A DNA stretch of 12,340 nucleotides from an uncultured Bacillota bacterium (GTDB lineage Bacteria; Bacillota; Clostridia; Peptostreptococcales; Anaerovoracaceae). The position numbers were made by a program, and so were the translations under genes. The notes under the pieces are model-generated. The model did not search any database and had not been told where the DNA came from. It saw only the letters and a program-made list of their open reading frames with translations. The DNA lies in NCBI GenBank assembly GCA_946631075.1, contig CAMOZS010000034.1, forward strand, positions 1 to 12,340, read 5' to 3'. Below, one piece after another: positions 7,406 to 12,340 of this stretch (positions are counted from its first letter, which is position 1; each line of letters opens with the position of its first letter).

Positions 7406-8593
7406 TTACTGCCTCCCATCTGCCGGTGCAAAACTCTCCAGAAGGTCATCCAGAGACTTGATCTGCTCCATTTCCTTGGCAATGGCTGCTTCTGCCGCCG
7501 CTGCCCCTTCTGATCTGCGCAGCTCAGCTTCCGCTGCCCGGACTTCCGCCTGCAGCTGGTCCGCGTCATATCCCGCGATGGTCTTGCTGGCTGCCTGAGC
7601 TCTTGTCGGCATGGCGGTCACCTGCTCCGCCCTGGTCATCTGGCCGGGCTGAGCCTGAGCTGGATGGGCCGGTCTCGCGGGCGCCATCTGCGGCGGCGCT
7701 GCCTGGGCCGGCTGAGCCGGTCTTGCCGGTGCCTGCTGGGCAGGTCTTGCCTGAGCGGGCTGGGCGGGTCTTGCCGCCTGCTGGACCTGGTCTCTTGTCA
7801 TGGCGACAGTGTTTCTGGTAACGGTCTGGGCCGGTGCAGCTGCGTGGGCTGCCGGTGCTGTATGAGCCGGCTGCGCTGCAGGAGCTGCCGGAGCCGGAGC
7901 TGCCGGCTTCCCGGTCTGTGCAGCCTTTGCGGCATCTGCCGCCTTCTTCTGCTGCATTGCCTTGCGGCGCTCGGTATTCTGTACATCCAGAACGGTTTCC
8001 ATGATGGTCTCAAGGCCGATCATATACTCTTCGTACCAGCCTTTGCGGAAACCGGAAACAACGTAGGAGATAGCACCGCTGATCAGACCTGCGACGGTCG
8101 TGTCGAAGGCGATCAGGAGGGAATCCGACAGGGTAGCCGCATCGCCCTGTCCCAGCGCCATGAGGCCGGGGCCCAGGGGGATCAATGTTCCCATCAGACC
8201 GAACATGGGAGCGACTCTGGCGGTCAGGTCGGTGATCTTGACGATCTTATTGTATCTCGACTCTTCATCCGCGATCAGCTGCCGCGCCAGTGCTTCTCTT
8301 GTATCATCCGGATAGGTGACTCTGCTGATCAGCTCCTGGACGGCGGTCTTCTGCCGGCCCAGCAGGCTGCTGCTGGCGATGATGTCTTTCATCTCGGATG
8401 TGGATTTGCCTTGCAGGTCATCGACCAGCTTGGGTATATTCAGTTTCAGTGCCTTGCGCTCGGTCAGCAGCTCCGCAAAGAATGTGCCCAGCATGAAAAT
8501 GGTGAGCAGGATGAGCAGGATCAGGATGATGATCGTCGGGATCTGAAGCCCGCTGCTGACGGCTCGCAATATACCTTTAACTACTTCTGCCAT
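7406..8593 (-). CDS. MotA/TolQ/ExbB proton-channel family protein with Ala/Pro-rich tail
   Basis: A 395-residue inner-membrane protein. Membrane segments lie at about 17-40, 125-148 and 158-180. The family hallmarks are present: APMFGLMGTLIPLGPGL (128-144, with Thr136) and AFDTTVAGLISGAIS (162-176, with Thr165/Thr166), equivalent to the pore-lining threonines of ExbB and TolQ. Such proteins form a pentameric channel around an ExbD-type partner and turn proton flow into mechanical work. The cytoplasmic loop (41-124) is normal. Unusual is the C-terminal cytoplasmic extension of about 200 residues: a KAADAAKAAQ helix, an Ala/Pro-rich stretch (229-330) and a charged helix (340-388) ending in LDDLLESFAPADG. 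The start has GGGAGG at 8599-8604, five bases upstream. The downstream DUF2149 gene is its probable partner; the Ig-like surface protein gene lies 59 bp upstream in the same direction. Confidence 0.9.
   Translation of the reverse strand: MAEVVKGILRAVSSGLQIPTIIILILLILLTIFMLGTFFAELLTERKALKLNIPKLVDDLQGKSTSEMKDIIASSSLLGRQKTAVQELISRVTYPDDTREALARQLIADEESRYNKIVKITDLTARVAPMFGLMGTLIPLGPGLMALGQGDAATLSDSLLIAFDTTVAGLISGAISYVVSGFRKGWYEEYMIGLETIMETVLDVQNTERRKAMQQKKAADAAKAAQTGKPAAPAPAAPAAQPAHTAPAAHAAAPAQTVTRNTVAMTRDQVQQAARPAQPAQARPAQQAPARPAQPAQAAPPQMAPARPAHPAQAQPGQMTRAEQVTAMPTRAQAASKTIAGYDADQLQAEVRAAEAELRRSEGAAAAEAAIAKEMEQIKSLDDLLESFAPADGRQ
7604..7909 (-). repeat. Ala/Pro/Gln low-complexity repeat inside the ExbB-like gene
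   Basis: This stretch encodes residues 229-330 of the ExbB-like protein. Short degenerate units such as PAQPAQARP, PARPAQPAQ and APAAPAAQPAHT recur, so the DNA shows repeated gcc/cgg-rich blocks. The composition resembles the rigid Pro-rich spacer of TonB, but here it is on the predicted cytoplasmic side of the channel subunit. Such repeats may vary in length between strains. Confidence 0.75.
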
Positions 8594-8652
8594 GTTTTCC
8601 TCCCTGTACGTTGTCTGTGATTGTTTCTCTGATGAATTATCTGATTACTCGA

Positions 8653-10215
8653 TCATTTGCGGAATCTCTTCAGCGGGTTGCGGCTGGCCTTTTCACTGCC
8701 TTTGCTGCTTTCGCTGCCGCTGTCTGTGCCGCTGCCTTCTCCGCCGCTGCCACTGCCGTTTCCGCCGGCTGCGGCGTCCTTGGCGGATGAGAAATCGCCC
8801 ATATCGATATGGAACTTGCGGACTCTTCCGACCACTCCCGCGCCGCATACTGCGGCCGCGGCTGCGGCGGATCCGGCTGCTGCCGGGAAGGTGACGCCGT
8901 CTTCATCGAAATCTTCTTCTGTGTCGCCTTCTTCTTCGCTGAATTCATCGTCCCACTCGTCACCGCTTCCTTCCTCCATGTATGGATCCTGGGAGATCGG
9001 TGTGAGATAGACTTCCTTGACGCTCATGGTCTGGAATGAGGGGGCCGCGGTCGAGATGGTCTCTGTGGGCCGGGTCGCGGTCGACGCCGTCGTGGCTCCG
9101 GTTCCGGTGGTCCGGTTGGTCAGGCCGGAACGGGTCGATGTCCGGTAAGGCGTATAGCCGCCGGGATGGGAGTAAGAGCTGGTCTGCTTCTGCTTGACCG
9201 TTACGGAAACAGTGGCTGTCTGCCCCTTGTATTTGACGGTGATGGTCGTTTTACCCGCCGTAAGGGCCCGGATGGAACCGCTGGTCACGGATGCTACGCT
9301 CGACTTGCTGGAGGACCAGCTGCAGCTTGAGTTGGTCACCGCCGAGCCATTGTATTTGACCGAGCAGGACTTGAACTCTCCCGTTGACATCGAGATCGAT
9401 TTCGGCTTGACGGTCAGCTTCGGGGATTTACCGGAAAGGGTGACCGCGTGGCTTCCATCATTCAGGTAAGTGAAATCGCTGTCCGTTGCCTCAGGGGTAA
9501 TGACGACCTTGCCGCTCTCTTTGACGGTGACGGTGAATGAGCCCGAAGCATCATTGGTGGTCGTCGAACCCGGAGACACTTTGCTGTTGGAAGCTGTCCA
9601 CTTCAGCTCAAGTATGTCCTCTTTGTTATCCTTGAATTCGTCACTGTTCTTATAGAAATCGTCTACTTCCAGTTTGTAGGTAATGGTCACCTTGTCGCCC
9701 TTGTAGGGGTTCTTCTTGCTGGAAGAGGCCTTGGTGATCCTGATGGGCTCCTTGTCCAGGTTTGCCTCGATCTGATCCACCACATCCCCATAGAGCGTGC
9801 CGTCATCGTAGAGGAGCCAGTCCCCGTCGATCTTGACCAGATAGGCTTTCGAAGGATCTCCTACACTTCCTCCGGCGACGTAGACACCATTGTTATTGTC
9901 CAGATTGGCTTTCTTGAGAATGCTGGAAAGCTGATATCCCTTGACCTTCGAAGGGTTGCCCTCCGCATCGGGGATCTCCGCGATCTCCAGCTCCTTCGAC
10001 TTGGCGCCGGTGATCCAGTTCTTATCATCCTGGGCGACCGTCAGTCCTGTACTGTAACTGGCCCTGAAGGTCACATTCTCCGACGCGTGCGCCCCGTCCG
10101 TCACTGCCGGAATCACCACGAAGCACTGCAGCACGGCGATGCAGACAGCACAAAATGCCGCCAGGACCCGGCGGGTGGTCTTCTGTTTACCCTTTGAAAT
10201 CTTTAACTTAGTCAT
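8653..10215 (-). CDS. Ig-like-domain surface protein with C-terminal membrane anchor
   Basis: A 520-residue exported protein. Residues 1-44 are a signal peptide or signal anchor (basic KGKQKTTRR, then a hydrophobic stretch ending in AHA). Residues 46-155 form an unassigned domain containing GYQLSSILKKANLDNN. Residues 156-270 look Ig-like, and 266-341 are a clear Big_2-type domain (SSVASVTSGSIRALTAGKTT). A Ser/Thr-rich linker (342-400) and a highly acidic stretch (413-440) follow. Residues 441-463 are a membrane helix made almost only of Ala, Gly and Val with one Cys, stopped by RVRK, so the Gly/Ser-rich tail and final basic KRFRK are predicted to be cytoplasmic. It is the first gene after a strong promoter and precedes the ExbB/DUF2149 pair, so it probably is the outward-facing part of that complex. 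The ribosome binding site is odd: AGGAG at 10236-10240 lies 20 bases before this ATG, and no ATG, GTG or TTG codon is in frame between. Function unknown. Confidence 0.85.
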   Translation of the reverse strand: MTKLKISKGKQKTTRRVLAAFCAVCIAVLQCFVVIPAVTDGAHASENVTFRASYSTGLTVAQDDKNWITGAKSKELEIAEIPDAEGNPSKVKGYQLSSILKKANLDNNNGVYVAGGSVGDPSKAYLVKIDGDWLLYDDGTLYGDVVDQIEANLDKEPIRITKASSSKKNPYKGDKVTITYKLEVDDFYKNSDEFKDNKEDILELKWTASNSKVSPGSTTTNDASGSFTVTVKESGKVVITPEATDSDFTYLNDGSHAVTLSGKSPKLTVKPKSISMSTGEFKSCSVKYNGSAVTNSSCSWSSSKSSVASVTSGSIRALTAGKTTITVKYKGQTATVSVTVKQKQTSSYSHPGGYTPYRTSTRSGLTNRTTGTGATTASTATRPTETISTAAPSFQTMSVKEVYLTPISQDPYMEEGSGDEWDDEFSEEEGDTEEDFDEDGVTFPAAAGSAAAAAAVCGAGVVGRVRKFHIDMGDFSSAKDAAAGGNGSGSGGEGSGTDSGSESSKGSEKASRNPLKRFRK

Positions 10216-10265
10216 TACTATAAATAAAGGTATGTCTCCTGTAATTGCTATTATTTTCCCAAATT

Positions 10266-10294
10266 ATTATAGCTGATTTCCGTCTTACTTTCAA
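10266..10294 (-). promoter_or_regulatory. Sigma-70-type promoter for the Ig-like/ExbB run
   Basis: Read on the minus strand, TTGAAA (10289-10294) and TATAAT (10266-10271) are separated by exactly 17 bases. The -10 box is perfect and the -35 box matches 5 of 6 consensus positions. Transcription should start near 10259, giving a leader of about 44 bases before the ATG at 10215. It lies downstream of the probable terminator of the HD-domain gene, so the run to its left forms its own unit. Confidence 0.8.
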
Positions 10295-10314
10295 TGAAGA
10301 CTTGGTGAAGATTC

Positions 10315-10351
10315 AAAACGGGGGGCGCTGGCGGGGTCCCTGCCCTGCCCC
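10315..10351 (-). terminator. Probable intrinsic terminator of the HD-domain gene
   Basis: Directly after the TAA stop of the HD-domain gene the minus strand reads GGGGC (10347-10351), an inner GGGC/GCC pairing, then GCCCC (10322-10326), followed by CC, G and a short TTTT (10315-10318). The stem is very GC-rich but imperfect and the T-tract is short. Its position between a stop codon and the next promoter supports a terminator. Confidence 0.5.
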
Positions 10352-10352
10352 T

Positions 10353-10973
10353 TTAAATTTCATCCAGCACCGCGTCTCCGATGATGTTGCCCAGTTCGAT
10401 GTTCTTCTCGATCATGGGCCTGGAGACTTCATCCCACAGGATCCGGGATCCTTCGGCTGTTTTTTTCTGCCTGGCGATGGCCTGGGAGAGGCGGATGCCT
10501 TTTTCCCTCCAGTCACGGCCGCCGGAGGCATCGTTCTGCATGACCGGCTGTACATTGTCCAGGGCTTTGGCGAACCTGGCTTCCATGGTCTCCTCCGCTT
10601 CAAACTCGCGGAACAATCCCAGCAGTTCATCCCGCTGATCATCGGGCAGCAATCCAAAGATCCGCTGGGCAGCCTTTGCTTCCCGCTCCTTTTGGGTCTT
10701 CAGCCCTTCTGTGTCGTAGGCGTAGGTGTCCCCCGCGTCGATCTCGACGATATCGTGGATCAGGAGCATGGTCATCACCTTGAGCAGGTCGACCTCCTCG
10801 TTGGCGTACTCCCGGAGAATGACCGCCATCAGAGCCATGTGCCAGGCGTGCTCCGCGTCGTTCTCCCTCCGGTTTCCCGAGCAAAGGTAGGTCTGGCGAA
10901 AGACCTCCTTCTCCTTATCGATCTCCCTGCAGAAATCCATCTGCCTCTTTAACCTGTCTCTGTCTATCGTCAT
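10353..10973 (-). CDS. HD-domain phosphohydrolase, YfbR/HDDC2-like
   Basis: A 206-residue HD-domain protein (HD_3 type). The metal-binding residues are visible as His42 (NDAEHAWHM), His73-Asp74 (LLIHDIVEIDAGD) and Asp139 (AKALDNVQP). This pattern is that of the YfbR/HDDC2 group, 5'-deoxynucleotidases that remove phosphate from deoxynucleoside monophosphates in the cytoplasm; many relatives remain uncharacterised, so the substrate is inferred. A longer reading from an ATG at 11042 is possible on paper, but that ATG falls in the -35 box of the promoter and would not be in the mRNA. The chosen ATG has AGGAG at 10980-10984, six bases upstream. It has its own promoter and a probable terminator, so it appears unrelated to the neighbouring run. 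Confidence 0.85.
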   Translation of the reverse strand: MTIDRDRLKRQMDFCREIDKEKEVFRQTYLCSGNRRENDAEHAWHMALMAVILREYANEEVDLLKVMTMLLIHDIVEIDAGDTYAYDTEGLKTQKEREAKAAQRIFGLLPDDQRDELLGLFREFEAEETMEARFAKALDNVQPVMQNDASGGRDWREKGIRLSQAIARQKKTAEGSRILWDEVSRPMIEKNIELGNIIGDAVLDEI

Positions 10974-11013
10974 GATCCTCTCCTCTTCTTTATCTTCCGC
11001 GTCTGACCCGTCT

Positions 11014-11042
11014 ATTATATGCAAGAGCAAAAGACAATTCAA
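11014..11042 (-). promoter_or_regulatory. Sigma-70-type promoter of the HD-domain gene
   Basis: On the minus strand TTGAAT (11037-11042) and a perfect TATAAT (11014-11019) are 17 bases apart. The start of transcription should fall near 11007, which leaves a leader of about 34 bases and fixes the start codon at 10973. Confidence 0.78.
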
Positions 11043-11096
11043 CTTTTGCGGTCACTTGCCCTTGCGCCCGGCATGCGGCGGGTGTAAGGTATTTTT

Positions 11097-12340
11097 ATGA
11101 GGAGCGAGAGAAACAAACTTTACTACGGATGGATCGTGTGCGGAGTCTGCACCCTGCTTTTGTTCATCACCATGGGCACCGCCTCCAACGGCCTGTCTGT
11201 TTTCATGCCATATATAATGAAAGATTACGATCTGACCGGGGCCCAGACTTCGTCCCTGGTCACCCTCCGCTGCGCCTTCGCCTTCATCGCCATGCTGCTG
11301 ATCGGCAAGTACTACGACAAGGTGGGCTACCGGATCGGAACGGGCCTGGCGGCTCTGTGCTGCTGCAGCGCCTACGTGATCTACGGATTTTCTTCCAGTT
11401 ACCTGCAGTTCTGCGTCGGGGCCTCCATGGCCGGCATCAGCTACGGCCTCGGCAGCATGATCCCGGCGGCGATCCTGATGAACCGCTGGTTCGTCCGTCA
11501 CCGGGCCCTGGCCATCGGCATCTGCGGGGCCGGCTCCAGTCTGGCCATCATCCTCCTGCCCTCGGTCCTGACCTCTCTGATCCTGGACTATTCCCTTCGG
11601 ACGGCCTTCTTCTTCACCGCGGCCTATGCCCTGGCCGCGGCCATCATCGTCTTCCTTCTGATCCGGGAAAAGCCCTCGGACAAAGGTCTGGAGCCTCTCG
11701 GCTGGGCGGAGGCGACGGCGGAATACCGGGCCCGTGATCCCCAATCAAAAAAAGCCGGCGCCAGCTGGGAGCCCCGGGTCCTTTCCCGCAAAGGCTGGGT
11801 CCTCATGGGTCTGGTCAGCGTGATCATGGGCGCCCTGTCCAATCCGGGCTTCGTCCATCTGACCGTCCTGTTCACCAGCGAGGGTTTCACTCCGATGACG
11901 GTCGCCCTGCTGGTCAGCGTCTGCGGTATCGCCATGACCGCCTTCAAAGTGATCTGCGGGGAAGCCGCGGATGTGATGGGCAGTTTTCGGGCATCCGCTC
12001 TTTTCCTTGGCCTCTTCGGTCTGGGCAACCTGCTCTGCTGCACGGCCTTCACTGGCAGCGTTCCCCTTGCCATGGCCGCCGCGGTGGTCTTCGGCATCGG
12101 CTGTCCCATCTCGACTGTAGGCATTCCGGTCTGGGCCGGCGATCTTGTCTCCGAGGAGCATTACAGTGAGACGGTCCGCAGGCTGCAGCTGATCTACGCG
12201 GCCGGCGCCATGGTCTTCGCTACCATGCCCGGCTTTCTGGCCGACCTGCTTGGCAGCTATGTTCCTGTCTACGGGATCCTGGCCGCCATGGCCTGCGCAG
12301 CCTTTGTCTGTCTTGCCGCGGCTTACCGGGAAAGGCGGTA
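11097..12340 (+). CDS. MFS transporter, oxalate/formate or monocarboxylate type
   Basis: An open frame of 414 codons runs from the ATG at 11097 to the window edge. The last two bases are TA in the codon position, so the stop (TAA or TAG) is probably the next base and the protein nearly or fully complete. It has about 12 membrane segments in two halves, with a hydrophilic central loop at about 190-232. Motifs: LLIGKYYDKVGYR (67-79), a form of the MFS loop 2-3 signature, and MNRWFVRHRALAIGICGAGSSL (128-149), typical of the OFA and monocarboxylate porter groups. The start is preceded by AAGG at 11086-11089 with seven bases of spacing. It is divergent from the HD-domain gene. The cargo, likely a small organic acid, cannot be read from the sequence. 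No convincing plus-strand promoter is visible; a weak TATTAT overlaps the HD-gene -10 box. Confidence 0.88.
   Translation, partial: MRSERNKLYYGWIVCGVCTLLLFITMGTASNGLSVFMPYIMKDYDLTGAQTSSLVTLRCAFAFIAMLLIGKYYDKVGYRIGTGLAALCCCSAYVIYGFSSSYLQFCVGASMAGISYGLGSMIPAAILMNRWFVRHRALAIGICGAGSSLAIILLPSVLTSLILDYSLRTAFFFTAAYALAAAIIVFLLIREKPSDKGLEPLGWAEATAEYRARDPQSKKAGASWEPRVLSRKGWVLMGLVSVIMGALSNPGFVHLTVLFTSEGFTPMTVALLVSVCGIAMTAFKVICGEAADVMGSFRASALFLGLFGLGNLLCCTAFTGSVPLAMAAAVVFGIGCPISTVGIPVWAGDLVSEEHYSETVRRLQLIYAAGAMVFATMPGFLADLLGSYVPVYGILAAMACAAFVCLAAAYRERR

Noticed and set aside
7664..8620. A 318-codon plus-strand open frame opposite the ExbB-like gene
   Set aside because: Its Cys/Arg/Leu-rich product is the reverse of the Ala/Pro repeat; the minus frame has clear ExbB motifs.
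10974..11042. Longer start for the HD-domain gene at 11042
   Set aside because: The upstream ATG coincides with the -35 box of a strong promoter, and the internal ATG at 10973 has a good ribosome binding site.
11129..11737. A 202-codon plus-strand open frame
   Set aside because: It is another frame of the transporter gene, with an Arg/Pro/His-rich product that has no membrane segments or motifs.
11052..12161. Minus-strand open frames of 230, 166 and 138 codons opposite the transporter
   Set aside because: They are low-complexity antisense readings; the plus frame gives 12 membrane segments and MFS motifs throughout.
1..12340. Mobile elements, CRISPR arrays, tRNA or rRNA genes
   Set aside because: I saw no transposase, spaced direct repeats, integrase, attachment duplication or RNA gene pattern on either strand.

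Overview
The window reads as a chromosomal segment of a GC-rich member of the Bacillota, probably Clostridia and anaerobic. The grounds are an MnmM/YtqB-type methyltransferase, strong AGGAGG-type ribosome binding sites, housekeeping promoters of the TTGAAA-N17-TATAAT type, Gram-positive-style secreted Ig-like and subtilase proteins, and molybdenum-hydroxylase accessory genes. The species cannot be fixed from the sequence. I see no tRNA, rRNA, CRISPR array, insertion sequence or phage gene.

Layout. At the left edge is the 3' end of a plus-strand tRNA-modifying methyltransferase (mnmM/ytqB). Its stop lies 9 bp from the stop of a convergent minus-strand gene block. That block, in transcription order from right to left, holds: (a) an HD-domain nucleotidase-like gene with its own promoter and a probable terminator; (b) a seven-gene run starting at a second strong promoter: an Ig-like surface protein with a C-terminal membrane segment, a MotA/TolQ/ExbB-type proton-channel subunit with a long Ala/Pro-rich tail, a small DUF2149/ExbD-like single-pass protein, a SAM methyltransferase, an XdhC-type molybdenum-hydroxylase maturation protein, a MobA/MocA-like nucleotidyltransferase fused to a histidine phosphatase, and a 1222-residue secreted subtilisin-like protease. 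A 45-nt hairpin separates the membrane half of the run from the cofactor half. At the right edge a divergent plus-strand MFS transporter of the oxalate/formate or monocarboxylate type runs to the end of the window and probably stops one base beyond it.

How the genes may work together. The first three genes of the run look like one envelope machine: a proton-driven ExbB/ExbD-like motor plus a surface protein anchored by a small-residue membrane helix, in what appears to be a single-membrane cell. The next three form a recognisable accessory set for molybdenum hydroxylases (DVU_1556-like methyltransferase, XdhC, and DVU_1551-like NTP transferase), but no molybdenum enzyme lies in the window. 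Whether the motor module and the cofactor module share a job, for example metal or cofactor uptake or maturation of a molybdoenzyme, is inference. The co-directional layout, tight spacing and lack of a clear internal promoter make it worth testing.
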